A stretch of DNA of 64,000 bases, from positions 1,984,001-2,048,000 of the forward strand of contig NZ_CP009459.1 in assembly GCF_000758325.1 (NCBI RefSeq). Direction: 5' to 3'. Origin of the DNA: Cedecea neteri. GTDB lineage: Bacteria; Pseudomonadota; Gammaproteobacteria; Enterobacterales; Enterobacteriaceae. A program made the position numbers and the translations under genes. Below are positions 1 through 14,663 of this stretch, in pieces. The notes below the pieces were generated by a model, which made no database searches, had not been told where the DNA came from, and was given only the letters and a program-made list of their open reading frames with translations. Every line of letters begins with the position of its first letter. The stretch's first letter is position 1.

Positions 1-1
1 A

Positions 2-22
2 GTTCGTCGCCATCCGGAGTAG
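2..22 (+). CDS. arfB: 3' end of arfB (partial, cut by window edge)
   Basis: The first bases read V-R-R-H-P-E-stop. This resembles the basic C-terminus of the ribosome-rescue hydrolase ArfB (YaeJ), which precedes nlpE in E. coli. Only six codons are visible, so the call rests mainly on synteny. Confidence 0.4.
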   Translation, partial: VRRHPE

Positions 23-58
23 CGGCGAACGTTAGGACAACGGCATAAGGAATAAAGC

Positions 59-748
59 ATGAAGAAGAGTCTTCTGGCTGCGCTGGCAGCGCTCAGCCTG
101 TTCACGCTATTTGGCTGTAATAATCGTACGGAAACGCAAACTTTGATCCCGGCTCAGGCGGCGGAGCTGAAACCGATGCAGCAGAGCTATCGCGGCGTAG
201 TGCCGTGTGCGGATTGTGAAGGGATTGAAACCTCGCTGTTCCTGGAAAAGGACGGCACCTGGGTGATGAATCAAACTTACCAGGGTAAAGGAGCCTCATT
301 TGCCAGCTACGGTAAATGGGCACGCACTGCCGATAAGCTGGTCTTAACCGACAGCGAAGGCGAAAAGCAATATTTCCACCCTAAGGGTGACAGCCTGGTG
401 ATGCTGGATCGCGAAGGTAATCCTATTGATTCGCAGTTCAACTACACGCTAAAAGCGGTGGATGCGAAGCTGCCGTCAACGCCAATGCCGATGAAAGGCA
501 AGTATAAATACATGGCTGACGCGGCAACATTCCAGGACTGTGCGACCGGTAAAACCTTTACCGTCGCGGATAACGCCGAGCTGGAAAGAGCCTATGCGGC
601 AGCGCGCGGCAAGAACAGCGCGCCAATCCTACTGGTGGTAGAAGGGCACTTTACGCTGCAGGCTTCTCCAGACAGCGGAGAGCTGCAAAAAGCGCTGGTG
701 GCCGATAAGGGCGCGAAGTTTAAGCCCGGCAAAGAGTGTAACGACTAA
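59..748 (+). CDS. nlpE: NlpE (CutF) outer-membrane lipoprotein, envelope stress sensor
   Basis: 229-aa lipoprotein with a signal peptide and lipobox L-F-G-C20. A C-x-x-C motif lies at residues 50-53 (P-C-A-D-C), and two further cysteines are near the C-terminus (F-Q-D-C and K-E-C-N-D), matching the two disulfide-bearing domains of NlpE. In the family it activates the Cpx envelope stress response on surface contact, lipoprotein-sorting failure or copper/redox stress. AAGGAA lies just upstream of the ATG. It converges on proS across a shared terminator. Slightly shorter than E. coli NlpE. Confidence 0.95.
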   Translation: MKKSLLAALAALSLFTLFGCNNRTETQTLIPAQAAELKPMQQSYRGVVPCADCEGIETSLFLEKDGTWVMNQTYQGKGASFASYGKWARTADKLVLTDSEGEKQYFHPKGDSLVMLDREGNPIDSQFNYTLKAVDAKLPSTPMPMKGKYKYMADAATFQDCATGKTFTVADNAELERAYAAARGKNSAPILLVVEGHFTLQASPDSGELQKALVADKGAKFKPGKECND

Positions 749-752
749 AACG

Positions 753-780
753 AAAAAGCCCTGCAAATGCAGGGCTTTTT
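753..780. terminator. bidirectional terminator nlpE/proS
   Basis: A perfect inverted repeat (AAAAAGCCCTGCA-aa-TGCAGGGCTTTTT) has A and T runs on both sides, so it can end transcription of the convergent nlpE and proS genes. Confidence 0.85.
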
Positions 781-796
781 TATTCTCAACGGCGAA

Positions 797-2515
797 TTAG
801 CCTTTGATCTGCTTTACCAGGAAATCAACGATCTCGTTGGTTTTGATCATCTGCTTCTCACCGGCACGGCGATGTTTGTATTCGATCTCTTCGTTGTCGA
901 GATTGCGGTCGCCGATAACGATAGTGTGAGGAATACCAATTAGCTCCATGTCGGCAAACATCACGCCTGGACGCTCTTTACGATCGTCCAGCAGCACGTC
1001 GATACCCTGCGCACGCAGCGTGGTATACAGCTCTTCAGCCAGCTGCTGCACGCGGAATGACTTGTGCATGTTCATTGGCAGAATTGCAACGTGGAACGGC
1101 GCGATAGCGTCCGGCCACAGAATACCGCGGTCGTCAAAGTTCTGTTCAATCGCAGCCGCGACCACGCGGGTAACACCGATACCATAGCAACCCATAGTCA
1201 GCGTCTGGTTACGACCATCTTCACCCTGAACGGCGGCTTTCAGCGCTTCAGAGTACTTGGTACCCAACTGGAAGATGTGACCCACTTCGATGCCGCGCTT
1301 GATCATCAAGGTGCCTTTGCCGTCCGGGCTTGGATCGCCGGCCACAACGTTACGGATATCAGCAACTTCCGGCAGCGCAACATCGCGTTCCCAGTTAATG
1401 CCGATAAAGTGTTTGCCGTCGATGTTTGCGCCTGCGGCGAAATCGCTCATCGCGGCGACGCTGCGATCAACCACAACCGGAACCGGCAGGTTGATTGGGC
1501 CCAGGGAACCAGGACCAGCTTTCACGATATCGCGAATTTCTTGTTCAGTGGCGAAAGTCAGCGGGCTTGCTACCTGCGGCAGTTTCTCAGCTTTCACTTC
1601 GTTCAGCTCGTGATCGCCACGAACCAGCAAAGCAACCAGCGGATAAGCGCTGCCTTCGGTAGCTTTCACCAGCAGGGTCTTAACCGTTTTCTCGACTGGC
1701 AGGTTGAACTGCTCAACCAGCTCGGCGATGGTTTTGGCATTCGGGGTGTCGATCTGGCTCATTTCAGCGGTTGGCGCTGCGCGGCCTGCTGCCGGTGCTA
1801 AAGCTTCAGCGAACTCGATGTTTGCCGCATAGTCTGAGCTGTCAGAGAAGATCACATCATCTTCACCGCTTTGGGCCAGCACCTGGAACTCATGGGAGGC
1901 GCTGCCACCAATAGAACCGGTATCTGCCTGCACGGCGCGGAAATCCAGACCCATGCGTGAGAAGATCTTGCTGTAAGCCTCATACATCTTGTCGTAGGTT
2001 TCCTGCAGGGATTCCTGAGACGTATGGAACGAGTAGGCGTCTTTCATCAGGAATTCACGGGAACGCATCACGCCAAAGCGTGGGCGCACTTCGTCCCGGA
2101 ATTTGGTCTGGATCTGGAACAGATTCAGCGGCAGCTGCTTGTAGGAGCTGAGCTCGTTACGAATCAGGTCGGTGATCACTTCTTCGTGGGTTGGACCCAG
2201 GACGAAAGGACGTTCGCCACGGTCAACAAAGCGCAGCAGCTCCGGGCCGTATTGCTCCCAACGTCCACTCTCCTGCCACAGGTCGGCGGGTTGAACCACC
2301 GGCATGCACATTTCGATAGCACCGGCGTTGTTCATTTCTTCACGCACGATGTTTTCGACTTTCTTCAGGACGCGCAAACCGGTCGGCAGCCAGGTGTATA
2401 AACCGGAGGCCAGCTTGCGGATCATCCCGGCGCGCAGCATCAGCTGGTGGCTGACTACTTCAGCGTCGGCAGGTGTCTCCTTCAGAGTGGAGAGCAGATA
2501 TTGGCTAGTACGCAT
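797..2515 (-). CDS. proS: Prolyl-tRNA synthetase
   Basis: 572-aa class II aminoacyl-tRNA synthetase that charges tRNA-Pro in the cytoplasm. The start M-R-T-S-Q-Y-L-L matches the conserved bacterial ProS N-terminus, so I use this ATG rather than one 13 codons upstream. The class II motif 2 region ([10 protein letters not shown]) and the motif 3 region (G-C-Y-G-I-G-V-T-R) are present, with the central insertion that edits Ala-tRNA(Pro). The length equals that of E. coli ProS. Essential backbone gene. Confidence 0.97.
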   Translation of the reverse strand: MRTSQYLLSTLKETPADAEVVSHQLMLRAGMIRKLASGLYTWLPTGLRVLKKVENIVREEMNNAGAIEMCMPVVQPADLWQESGRWEQYGPELLRFVDRGERPFVLGPTHEEVITDLIRNELSSYKQLPLNLFQIQTKFRDEVRPRFGVMRSREFLMKDAYSFHTSQESLQETYDKMYEAYSKIFSRMGLDFRAVQADTGSIGGSASHEFQVLAQSGEDDVIFSDSSDYAANIEFAEALAPAAGRAAPTAEMSQIDTPNAKTIAELVEQFNLPVEKTVKTLLVKATEGSAYPLVALLVRGDHELNEVKAEKLPQVASPLTFATEQEIRDIVKAGPGSLGPINLPVPVVVDRSVAAMSDFAAGANIDGKHFIGINWERDVALPEVADIRNVVAGDPSPDGKGTLMIKRGIEVGHIFQLGTKYSEALKAAVQGEDGRNQTLTMGCYGIGVTRVVAAAIEQNFDDRGILWPDAIAPFHVAILPMNMHKSFRVQQLAEELYTTLRAQGIDVLLDDRKERPGVMFADMELIGIPHTIVIGDRNLDNEEIEYKHRRAGEKQMIKTNEIVDFLVKQIKG

Positions 2516-2625
2516 GTTGTTACGGTTCCATTTGAACGGCAGAGCGCAGGCCACCGGCGGCCTGCTTCAAAAAAAGTGGTTTAGTTTACCAGTGTGGCAG
2601 AGATGTCAAAAGAGAGAGGGCTAAA

Positions 2626-3333
2626 TTAACTCGTTTCGAGGGCGAACACTTCAAAACCGTGTTCTGTGACGCGCCAGCGAACGTTAAAGTCCAGCAGCAG
2701 AACGGCATAAGTTTTCCCGACATCCTCACCTTTACGATAGGCAGGACGAGGGTCCTGAGCAAGCACCTGGCCAATAAAGCGCGCAAGATGCGGATAGCGT
2801 TTTTCCAGCCCGGTTAACTGATGCTGCATTTCTGGCGTAAAAGTCACAGGCATGTCTGCCTGTGGAGCCTGCTGTGCATAGCCAGCACGTGCGTCCGGCA
2901 CGGCTTCTGCAAAAGGCAGGTACGGTTTGATATCCACAATGGGCGTACCATCCACCAAATCCAGACTACCGAGCTGCAAGATCACTTCGTCTTTCTGGCA
3001 ACGAATACCTTTAAGCTCAACCAGCGACATGCCGATTGGATTCGGGCGAAACGTTGAACGCGTAGCAAACACGCCCATTCGCGCGTTTCCGCCAAGCCGG
3101 GGAGGTCGCACGGTTGGGCGCCAGCCGCCTTCCATCGTTTGATGAAAGACAAACAGCAGCCACAGGTGGCTAAACTCTTCCAGCCCACGAACGGCATCGG
3201 CCTGGTTGTAAGGCGCGAGCAGATGCAGTTCACCGCCGCCGTCTTTGACCAGACCAGGCTGACGCGGGACGGCGAACTTTTCTTTATAAGGGGAGCGAAT
3301 AACGCCTATTTGTGCAAATTGAAAGGGGGTCAT
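2626..3333 (-). CDS. trmO: tRNA (adenine(37)-N6)-methyltransferase TrmO (YaeB)
   Basis: 235-aa TrmO/TsaA-family protein, which methylates N6 of t6A37 in tRNA-Thr using SAM. Family blocks seen are I-G-V-I-R-S-P-Y, F-H-Q-T-M-E-G-G-W, and F-A-T-R-S-T-F-R-P-N-P-I-G. The ATG at 3333 overlaps the rcsF stop codon as ATGA, which fixes the start and indicates translational coupling. Length is identical to the E. coli protein. Confidence 0.93.
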   Translation of the reverse strand: MTPFQFAQIGVIRSPYKEKFAVPRQPGLVKDGGGELHLLAPYNQADAVRGLEEFSHLWLLFVFHQTMEGGWRPTVRPPRLGGNARMGVFATRSTFRPNPIGMSLVELKGIRCQKDEVILQLGSLDLVDGTPIVDIKPYLPFAEAVPDARAGYAQQAPQADMPVTFTPEMQHQLTGLEKRYPHLARFIGQVLAQDPRPAYRKGEDVGKTYAVLLLDFNVRWRVTEHGFEVFALETS

Positions 3334-3734
3334 TGCGCCGAAACTTGCAGCGCGGAGCCAACGCAAACAGCCTGGCGGTAGCACCCCGGCGTGCCTGTGG
3401 TGATGTCGCAGCTGTGCTGCAGCACGGCGTTGGCTTTCATTTTAGAGGCATTAATCTGCATGCGTTTACGTGCGGTCGGGATATTCGGTGGAGAATCCTG
3501 ATTGCTTGCCTGGCAAGACTCGCCGTTGACTTCGCCTAAATCACGGAAGGGTTTACCCACTAAGTCTTCTGCGTTGGTGTAGATTCTGACCGGAACAGGG
3601 CGAGGCGCTTTCGGTTTCTCTGTTTCTGTCTTCGGCGCAGCAGCCGTGCTTTGGACGGGTTCTACTGGGGATCTGCTTAGCATTGAACAGCCGCTCAGCG
3701 CGAAGGCTAATAAACAGATCGGTAAAGCACGCAT
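3330..3734 (-). CDS. rcsF: RcsF outer-membrane lipoprotein, Rcs phosphorelay sensor
   Basis: 134-aa lipoprotein with lipobox L-S-G-C16, a proline-rich linker (about residues 22-48) and the four structural cysteines C74, C109, C118 and C124 that form the two disulfides of RcsF. It detects envelope damage and relieves IgaA inhibition of the Rcs phosphorelay. It lies immediately upstream of trmO with a 4-nt stop/start overlap. Confidence 0.95.
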   Translation of the reverse strand: MRALPICLLAFALSGCSMLSRSPVEPVQSTAAAPKTETEKPKAPRPVPVRIYTNAEDLVGKPFRDLGEVNGESCQASNQDSPPNIPTARKRMQINASKMKANAVLQHSCDITTGTPGCYRQAVCVGSALQVSAQ

Positions 3735-3793
3735 AATATTTCCTCAATGAATGTAAAACGGGGAACATTGAAGCAAGCTCGAACCAAAATAAC

Positions 3794-3816
3794 AAGGCGG
3801 GCTTGCGCCCGCCTTT
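3794..3816 (-). terminator. terminator downstream of metQ
   Basis: GC-rich stem AAGGCGGGC-ttgc-GCCCGCCTT in the gap between metQ and rcsF. It would end the metNIQ transcript. Confidence 0.65.
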
Positions 3817-3847
3817 AATTATTTACGTAAAACTGAAGAATGGAAAC

Positions 3848-4663
3848 TTACCAGCCTTTAACCGCGCCGCCGTTAAAGACTTTGTTAGCCGCTTCGTTCA
3901 CTTCGTCAGACTGGTAGGCCTGAACGAATTTCTTCACGTTTTCTGCATCTTTGTTGTCTTCACGAGAAACGATCAGGTTCACGTAAGGAGAGTTTTTGTC
4001 TTCAACGAAGATACCGTCTTTCGCTGGCGTCAGACCAATCTGGCTGGCGTAAGTGGTGTTGATGATAGCCAGAGCAATCTGCGCGTCGTCAAGAGAGCGC
4101 GGCAGCTGCGGTGCTTCCAGCTCAACCAGCTTCAGATTTTTCGGGTTCTCGGTGACATCCAGCACGGTTGGCAGCAGACCAACGCCGTCTTTCAGTTTGA
4201 TCAGACCTTCTTTCTGCAGCAGCAGCAGAGAACGGCCGAGGTTAGTTGGGTCGTTTGGCAGTGCTACCTGAGAACCCGGCTGCAGTTCAGCCAGTGATTT
4301 GATTTTTTTAGAGTAGCCGGCAATCGGATAAACAAAAGTATTGCCTACGGAAACCAGTTTATAACCACGATCTTTGATCTGCTGATCCAGGTAAGGTTTG
4401 TGCTGGAAGGCGTTAACGTCGATATCGCCTTTGCTGAGCGCTTCGTTTGGCAGGACATAGTCGGTAAAGGTCACCAGCTCGACATCGAGGCCATACTTCT
4501 CTTTAGCCACTTTCTGAGCCACTTCCGCAACCTGCTGCTCAGCGCCAGCAATGACGCCGACTTTAATGTGGTTTGGATCTTTTTCTTCCTGACCGCAACC
4601 CACCAGGGCCAGAGAGCCAATCAGAGCGCCGACCGCGGCGAACGTTTTAAAGTTAAAAGCCAT
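3848..4663 (-). CDS. metQ: MetQ D-methionine-binding lipoprotein
   Basis: 271-aa substrate-binding lipoprotein (NlpA/MetQ family) with lipobox L-V-G-C23 and a two-lobe periplasmic domain. It delivers L- and D-methionine to the MetNI transporter. Third gene of metN-metI-metQ, 30 nt after metI. The operon has a MetJ box upstream of metN. Confidence 0.96.
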   Translation of the reverse strand: MAFNFKTFAAVGALIGSLALVGCGQEEKDPNHIKVGVIAGAEQQVAEVAQKVAKEKYGLDVELVTFTDYVLPNEALSKGDIDVNAFQHKPYLDQQIKDRGYKLVSVGNTFVYPIAGYSKKIKSLAELQPGSQVALPNDPTNLGRSLLLLQKEGLIKLKDGVGLLPTVLDVTENPKNLKLVELEAPQLPRSLDDAQIALAIINTTYASQIGLTPAKDGIFVEDKNSPYVNLIVSREDNKDAENVKKFVQAYQSDEVNEAANKVFNGGAVKGW

Positions 4664-4693
4664 GTCCTTTTCCTTGTATGAATGCAGTTGTGT

Positions 4694-5347
4694 TTATTTG
4701 TGTGTAACAGCCCGGACGATACGATCGCCAGAGAATTGAATTAAGTAAACCAGTACGACCAGAAGAACCAGCACGGTATTCATGACTGTAGCGTTGTAAC
4801 CGATGTACCCATACTGATACCCAATCTGCCCCAGACCACCGGCACCGACGGCACCGCCCATAGCAGAATAGCCCACTAAAGTAATAAGGGTAATGGTCGC
4901 GGCATTAACCAGGCCTGGAAGCGCTTCTGGAAGCAGTACCTTGCGAATGATTTGCAGCGGCGTGGCGCCCATCGCGCGTGAAGCTTCAATCAAGCCGGTT
5001 GGGATTTCCAGCAGGGCGTTTTCAACCATACGCGCAATAAACGGCGCGGCACCGACGGTTAACGGGACGATCGCTGCCTGCAGACCTATGGAGGTTCCCA
5101 CAATCGCGCGAGTAAACGGAATCATCCATACCAGTAAGATAATGAATGGAATGGAGCGGAAAATATTTACCAGGGCAGAAATACTGCGGTAGAGCTTCGC
5201 GTTGGCGCTGATTTGCCCTGGGCGAGTGATGTATAGCAGCACGCCCACCGGCAGGCCAATCACAAATCCGAAGAAACCGGAAACAAAGGTCATGGTCAGC
5301 GTTTCATATACGCCGCGTACCAGTAACCAAATCATTGCTTCAGACAT
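4694..5347 (-). CDS. metI: MetI methionine ABC transporter permease
   Basis: 217-aa inner-membrane permease with about five TM segments and the EAA loop ([14 protein letters not shown]) that docks on MetN. It overlaps the 3' end of metN by 8 nt, indicating translational coupling. Confidence 0.96.
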   Translation of the reverse strand: MSEAMIWLLVRGVYETLTMTFVSGFFGFVIGLPVGVLLYITRPGQISANAKLYRSISALVNIFRSIPFIILLVWMIPFTRAIVGTSIGLQAAIVPLTVGAAPFIARMVENALLEIPTGLIEASRAMGATPLQIIRKVLLPEALPGLVNAATITLITLVGYSAMGGAVGAGGLGQIGYQYGYIGYNATVMNTVLVLLVVLVYLIQFSGDRIVRAVTHK

Positions 5348-6371
5348 AACCCAGCACCTCTACTTTCACGTGTTGCTCCTGCAGCCAGGCAATAGCCGCT
5401 TGCGTATCTTTTGGCTCGCCGTGCATTTCGCACAGCATGATGCCGAATTTCACGCCACCGGCATAATCCATCTGCGCGCTAATAATGTTGCTGTTCACGT
5501 TGAAGGTACGTGCTGTTTCTGAGAGAAGTGGGGCATCGACCGACTGGCCAGTAAACTCCAGGCGTAATAAAGGTACAGCGCTCTCTTTACGCTCTGCGCT
5601 CAGGCGCTGGGCGTAATCTTCCGGCACGTCGAGGTGCAGAGTGGACTGAATAAACTGCTGCGCCAGAGGTGTTTTAGGATGGGAGAACACTTCGCTCACC
5701 GTATCCTGCTCAATAAGCTCGCCGTTGCTGATCACGGCCACGCAGTCACAAATACGTTTGACCACATCCATTTCGTGGGTGATGAGCAGAATGGTCAGGC
5801 CCAGGCGGCGGTTAATGTCTTTCAGTAGCTCCAGAATGGAACGGGTCGTGGCTGGGTCCAGCGCGCTGGTGGCTTCGTCGCACAGCAGGACCTTTGGGTT
5901 GCTGGCGAGCGCACGAGCAATCGCGACGCGTTGCTTTTGACCGCCGGAAAGGTTTGCAGGCCAGGCATCGTGCTTTTCACCTAAACCCACTAAGTCCAGC
6001 AGCTCGGTAACGCGACGCTTAATCTCTTCTTTTGGCGTGTTATCCAGTTCAAGTGGCAGTGCAACGTTACCGAAAACGGTACGCGAAGAGAGCAGGTTGA
6101 AGTGCTGGAAGATCATGCCAATCTGGCGGCGAGCTTTGGTTAACTGGGTTTCAGAAAGCGTTGTCAGGTCCTGGCCGCCAACCAGAACTGAGCCCTGAGT
6201 TGGGCGCTCAAGCAGGTTTACACAACGGATAAGGGTGCTTTTCCCCGCACCGGACGCGCCAATCACGCCATAAATTTGCCCGGCGGGCACGTGCAGGCTG
6301 ACATTATTCAATGCCTGTATGCTGCGGTTGCCCTGCTGGAACACCTTGGTGATATTTGAAAGTTTAATCAT
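5340..6371 (-). CDS. metN: MetN methionine ABC transporter ATPase
   Basis: 343-aa ABC ATPase. Walker A is G-A-S-G-A-G-K-S-T (about 38-46), the signature is L-S-G-G-Q, and Walker B is [11 protein letters not shown]. The C-terminal NIL domain (about 265-343) binds methionine for allosteric inhibition. First gene of the metNIQ operon, with a MetJ box about 90 nt upstream. Confidence 0.97.
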   Translation of the reverse strand: MIKLSNITKVFQQGNRSIQALNNVSLHVPAGQIYGVIGASGAGKSTLIRCVNLLERPTQGSVLVGGQDLTTLSETQLTKARRQIGMIFQHFNLLSSRTVFGNVALPLELDNTPKEEIKRRVTELLDLVGLGEKHDAWPANLSGGQKQRVAIARALASNPKVLLCDEATSALDPATTRSILELLKDINRRLGLTILLITHEMDVVKRICDCVAVISNGELIEQDTVSEVFSHPKTPLAQQFIQSTLHLDVPEDYAQRLSAERKESAVPLLRLEFTGQSVDAPLLSETARTFNVNSNIISAQMDYAGGVKFGIMLCEMHGEPKDTQAAIAWLQEQHVKVEVLGYV

Positions 6372-6447
6372 TGAGTTATTTATTATCGTATATGTATTAG
6401 CCGTGGAATTTTCTGCTACCGGTAACCAAAGTTACCGTAATCGATAT

Positions 6448-6471
6448 GGATGTTAAGGCATCCAGACGTCT
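6448..6471 (-). promoter_or_regulatory. MetJ operator upstream of metN
   Basis: A perfect 8-bp met box, AGACGTCT, lies at 6464-6471. Two weaker 8-bp units in register follow on the gene-proximal side. MetJ-SAM binds tandem met boxes, and metNIQ is a known MetJ target in E. coli. Confidence 0.7.
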
Positions 6472-6559
6472 AAATCAATCAGCGAGTGAAGGACTGTTCT
6501 CTCCTTATTAGTAAATCATGCGATACTAAGCGCAATTAACCCGTTTCAGGAGTTCTCAA

Positions 6560-7126
6560 GTGGCACAGTCCGTATCCGCTATTTTTCTTGACCGCGATGG
6601 CACCATTAATGTCGATCATGGCTATGTATATGAAGTTGACCGATTCGAGTTTATTGATGGTGTTATAGAAGCAATGCGCGAATTAAAAGAGATGGGCTTT
6701 GCTCTGGTGCTGGTGACTAACCAGTCCGGCATTGCGCGCGGGATGTTCACTGAGGCCGATTTTGAAAATTTGACCGAATGGATGGACTGGTCGCTGGCGG
6801 ACCGTGGCGTCGATCTCGACGGCATCTATTATTGCCCGCATCACCCTGATGGCAGCGTGAAAGAGTTTAGCCAGACTTGTGATTGCCGCAAGCCGCAGCC
6901 GGGCATGCTGATTTCTGCTCGGGACTTCCTGCACATCGATATGGCTTCTTCTTATATGGTCGGCGATAAAATTGAAGATATGCAGGCCGGTGCTGCCGCA
7001 ATGGTGGGGACTAAAGTGCTGGTTCGTACCGGCAAACCTGTGACAGAAGCAGGTGAGGCGGCCGCAGATTTGGTCATTAATAGCCTCGCAGACCTGCCAA
7101 AATTCATCAAACAGCGCCAAAAATAA
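6560..7126 (+). CDS. gmhB: D-glycero-beta-D-manno-heptose 1,7-bisphosphate 7-phosphatase
   Basis: 188-aa HAD-family phosphatase of LPS inner-core heptose synthesis. The nucleophile and acid/base are in D11-R-D13-G-T-I-N, and the Zn-binding loop is seen as Y-Y-C-P-H-H and C-D-C-R-K-P. Translation appears to start at GTG with CAGGAG upstream. The gene directly precedes the rRNA operon, as in E. coli. Confidence 0.95.
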   Translation: MAQSVSAIFLDRDGTINVDHGYVYEVDRFEFIDGVIEAMRELKEMGFALVLVTNQSGIARGMFTEADFENLTEWMDWSLADRGVDLDGIYYCPHHPDGSVKEFSQTCDCRKPQPGMLISARDFLHIDMASSYMVGDKIEDMQAGAAAMVGTKVLVRTGKPVTEAGEAAADLVINSLADLPKFIKQRQK

Positions 7127-7498
7127 GCGTTTCGATTAAAAAACACGCTATTAGAAAATTTTTTCAAATTAGGGGTTGTCAGGCTCTGAGAACTCCCTAT
7201 AATGCGCCTCCACTGACACGGCAAAGCGGCTTCGAAAGCGGCTTCACAACCCGGTAGTCAGTCAGACGAAAGCGAAAATAAACGCTTGACTCTGAAAGGG
7301 GAAAGCGTATTATACGCCACCTCGAGTTAGCAAGCGAAAGCGCCTGACTCACTGCTCTTTAACAATTTATCAGACAATCTGTGTGGGCACTCGCAGGATT
7401 GATATCTCAGCATCTTCGGATGCAAACAAATATCAAGTCTTGAAGAGTGACTACTGATTTTATAAACAGTTTTAATTCTTTGAGCATCAAACACTTTT
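7127..7498 (+). promoter_or_regulatory. rRNA operon promoter and leader region
   Basis: 372-nt gene-free stretch. P1 has TTGTCA (7176-7181) and TATAAT (7198-7203), preceded by an A/T-rich UP-like element and followed by a GCGCC discriminator. P2 has TTGACT (7286-7291) and TATTAT (7309-7314) with a 17-nt spacer. A boxA-like GCTCTTTAACA at about 7354 supports rRNA antitermination. Confidence 0.85.
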
Positions 7499-9038
<1,540 letters not shown>

Positions 9039-9123
9039 CCTAATAGATACAACCCGCGTAGTGCTCACACAGATTGTCTGATAGATGTAGAGAAGCAAGG
9101 CGTCTTGCGATTGAGACTTCAGT

Positions 9124-9199
9124 GTCCCCTTCGTCTAGAGGCCCAGGACACCGCCCTTTCACGGCGGTAACAGGGGTTCGAATCCCCTAGGGGACGCCA
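9124..9199 (+). tRNA. tRNA-Glu (anticodon TTC) in the 16S-23S spacer
   Basis: 76-nt cloverleaf with encoded CCA-type end (G-C-C-A) and anticodon loop CTTTCAC. A single tRNA-Glu spacer differs from E. coli rrnH, which carries Ile and Ala tRNAs at this locus. Confidence 0.97.
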
Positions 9200-9420
9200 C
9201 TTGCTGGTATGTAAGTGAAAGTTGCGTGCCGTTATATCTCAAAGCTGACTTGAAAGAGTCATGTTTGAGATATTTGCTCTTTAACAATCCGGAACAAGCT
9301 GAAAATTGAAACGACATGTCGTCTCATTCTTCCGTAATAAAGAATGAGGTTAAGACATGTTCGAGTCTCTCAAATTTTCACAATATCGATTGTGTCTTAC
9401 GAGACATCTTCGGGTTGTGA
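9200..9420 (+). other. 16S-23S spacer 3' part with second boxA
   Basis: 221 nt of processed spacer. A second GCTCTTTAACAA boxA-like motif occurs at about 9274, and inverted sequences flank the 23S gene (RNase III stem). No gene seen. Confidence 0.7.
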
Positions 9421-12326
<2,906 letters not shown>

Positions 12327-12418
12327 ACAACACCGAAGGTGTTTTTAGAGAGATTTTCAGCTTAGTTCAGGATTAGATTGATGGTTATGCGTGAGCATGA
12401 CGGTCAATAAACAGAATT

Positions 12419-12538
12419 TGCCTGGCGGCCGTAGCGCGGTGGTCCCACCTGACCCCATGCCGAACTCAGAAGTGAAACGCCGTAGCGCCGATGGTAGTGT
12501 GGGGCCTCCCCATGCGAGAGTAGGGAACTGCCAGGCAT
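12419..12538 (+). rRNA. 5S ribosomal RNA
   Basis: 120 nt from TGCCTGGCGGCC to CTGCCAGGCAT, with complementary ends, 92 nt after 23S. Confidence 0.98.
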
Positions 12539-12591
12539 CAAATTAAGCAGTAAACCGGAGCAACAAACCGGTAGTTGTAGAAAAATTCGGT

Positions 12592-12668
12592 GGAGCGGTA
12601 GTTCAGTCGGTTAGAATACCTGCCTGTCACGCAGGGGGTCGCGGGTTCGAGTCCCGTCCGTTCCGCCA
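12592..12668 (+). tRNA. aspU: tRNA-Asp (anticodon GTC), distal in the rRNA operon
   Basis: 77-nt tRNA with anticodon loop CTGTCAC and encoded CCA, at the end of the rRNA operon as in E. coli rrnH. An apparently identical copy lies at 22033-22109. Confidence 0.95.
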
Positions 12669-12675
12669 CTTATTT

Positions 12676-12706
12676 AAGCCCTGAGTCTTAGACTCAGGGC
12701 TTTTTT
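12676..12706 (+). terminator. rRNA operon terminator
   Basis: Strong stem AAGCCCTGAGTC-tta-GACTCAGGGCTT followed by a T6 run directly after tRNA-Asp. Confidence 0.9.
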
Positions 12707-12843
12707 GTATTTAAATTTCATCACGCAGAGCGAGATTGTTGCTGATTTAGCAAAAATCTTCTGCATTTATCTACCTTTTTCATCAAAGTTCTCCCCTGCA
12801 TACTCAGCCTCATACAAACGCACACCCTATAATGAGGTTAATA

Positions 12844-13650
12844 ATGACAATTCCTGCATTCGGTCTGGGCACTTTCCGCCTGAAAGACGACGTCGTCATC
12901 GCATCGGTTAAAACTGCGCTGGAACTGGGCTATCGCACAGTAGACACTGCACAAATCTATGATAATGAAGCGGCCGTTGGCCAGGCCCTGGAAGAAAGCG
13001 GTATTCCGCGTGATGAACTGTTTATCACCACCAAAATTTGGATCGAAAATCTGAGCAAGGACAAGCTGATCCCTAGCCTGAAAGAGAGCCTGGCGAAGCT
13101 GCGCACTGATTATGTCGATCTGACGCTGATCCACTGGCCATCACCAAACGACGCCGTACCGGTTGCTGAATTTATGCAGGCGCTGTTGTCGGCAAAAGAA
13201 GCTGGTCTGACTCGCCAGATTGGGATTTCGAACTTCACGGTTGAGCTGATGCAGCAGGCTATTGACGCTATTGGTGCTGAAAACATTGCGACCAATCAGA
13301 TTGAGCTCTCTCCCTACCTGCAAAACCGCACCGTTGTTGAGTGGGCAAAACAACATAACATCCACATCACGTCCTATATGACGCTGGCGTATGGTAAGGC
13401 ACTGGCGGATGAAACAATTGGCCGTATTGCACAGGAACATCAGGCCACGCCTGCACAGGTAATTCTGGCGTGGGCGATGGCTCTGGATTACGCAGTCATT
13501 CCTTCTTCTACTAAACGCGAGAATCTTGAAAGCAACCTGCTGGCACGGAACCTGAAGCTGGATGCCGAAGACATGGCGGCCATTGCTGCTCTGGAATGCA
13601 ATGACCGCCTGGTGAGCCCGGAAGGCCTGGCACCAAAGTGGGATAACTGA
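12844..13650 (+). CDS. dkgB: 2,5-diketo-D-gluconate reductase B / methylglyoxal aldo-keto reductase
   Basis: 268-aa aldo-keto reductase (NADPH-dependent reduction of 2,5-diketogluconate, methylglyoxal and other aldehydes). Catalytic tetrad residues are visible in D-T-A-Q-I-Y, T-T-K-I-W and L-I-H-W. The N-terminus [12 protein letters not shown] matches E. coli DkgB, and GAGG sits 9 nt before this ATG, so I prefer it to an in-frame ATG four codons upstream. Confidence 0.94.
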   Translation: MTIPAFGLGTFRLKDDVVIASVKTALELGYRTVDTAQIYDNEAAVGQALEESGIPRDELFITTKIWIENLSKDKLIPSLKESLAKLRTDYVDLTLIHWPSPNDAVPVAEFMQALLSAKEAGLTRQIGISNFTVELMQQAIDAIGAENIATNQIELSPYLQNRTVVEWAKQHNIHITSYMTLAYGKALADETIGRIAQEHQATPAQVILAWAMALDYAVIPSSTKRENLESNLLARNLKLDAEDMAAIAALECNDRLVSPEGLAPKWDN

Positions 13651-13656
13651 TCCTGA

Positions 13657-14559
13657 TTACGGCCCTTCATGGGGCCGTTTTACTGCATCACTCAGAAAAT
13701 CAATAAATGCACGAATACGTGTACTGACCGCCCGGTCGCTATAATACACCGCGCTGAAAGGCATATTGACCGGCAAAAGCTTATCCGCAAGCACCTCGAC
13801 AAACTCACCGCTCTCAATCTCTTTATCAATCATAAAATCCGACAGGCAGGCGATGCCATTGCCCGTAAGGCAGAGCTGCTTAAGCGTTTCGCCGCTATTC
13901 GATGACAGCCCAGGTGCGATCTCATAAAGCTGCCCATCCGCCTGTGAAACCGGCCAGCGGTTAAGGGATGACGGTTCGGTAAAGCCCAGGCAGACGTGAT
14001 TCACCAGATCGGCGACAGACTCTGGCGTACCGTGTGCTGCCAGATACTCAGGTGAAGCAATAATCTTGCGATAACTGCTAAAGAGTGGCCGGGCGCGCAA
14101 GCTTGAGTCGGTTAAATTGCCCACGCGAATCGCCACATCGACTTTGCGTTCGATGAGGTTAATGAAGGTTTCCGAAGAGACTAGCGAGAGCGTCATTTCC
14201 GGGTAGCGTTCGCGGAACGGTTTTATTAGCGGTATCAGTAAATGCAACATTACCGGCGTGGCGGCATCAATGCGCAATAATCCCCGCGGCGTTTGCTTGC
14301 TTTCCATCACTTCATTTTCGGCTGCGGCCATCGCCTGCAGAATCTGCTGTACGTTACGGAAGTAACGTTCACCTTCCTCCGTCAGGCTCAACTGCCGAGT
14401 TGTGCGGTTGAGCAGGCTTACTCCGAGCTTCATCTCCAATTTTTTAACCGTTCTGCTTACCGCAGAGTTGGCCTGCCCCAGCTGCTCTGCTGCACGGCTG
14501 AAGCTCCCGCTTTCTACTACGGCAACGAAAATCGCAAGTTCTTCCGATGTAGCCTTCAT
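13657..14559 (-). CDS. yafC: LysR-family transcriptional regulator YafC
   Basis: 300-aa LysR regulator. The N-terminal winged HTH (about 1-60) contains [17 protein letters not shown], and a periplasmic-binding-like effector domain follows. It is divergent from the MFS gene (105-nt shared promoter region), so it probably controls that transporter, as is typical of LysR pairs. Its inducer is unknown. Confidence 0.88.
   Translation of the reverse strand: MKATSEELAIFVAVVESGSFSRAAEQLGQANSAVSRTVKKLEMKLGVSLLNRTTRQLSLTEEGERYFRNVQQILQAMAAAENEVMESKQTPRGLLRIDAATPVMLHLLIPLIKPFRERYPEMTLSLVSSETFINLIERKVDVAIRVGNLTDSSLRARPLFSSYRKIIASPEYLAAHGTPESVADLVNHVCLGFTEPSSLNRWPVSQADGQLYEIAPGLSSNSGETLKQLCLTGNGIACLSDFMIDKEIESGEFVEVLADKLLPVNMPFSAVYYSDRAVSTRIRAFIDFLSDAVKRPHEGP
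13659..13680. terminator. terminator between dkgB and yafC
   Basis: CGGCCC/GGGCCG stem followed by TTTT. It overlaps the 3' end of the convergent LysR gene. Confidence 0.6.
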
Positions 14560-14663
14560 TGTTGCTCCACAAGCAAAATTCTATTGAGATTTTACATATT
14601 TTTGTTATTTAAGCATCCCGCCATACTGCGTGTCATCAAAAGACACCTGTTATGGAGTAAATT

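Noticed and set aside
1064..1801. 245-codon open frame on the plus strand
   Set aside because: Antisense to proS without a plausible ribosome-binding site or domain.
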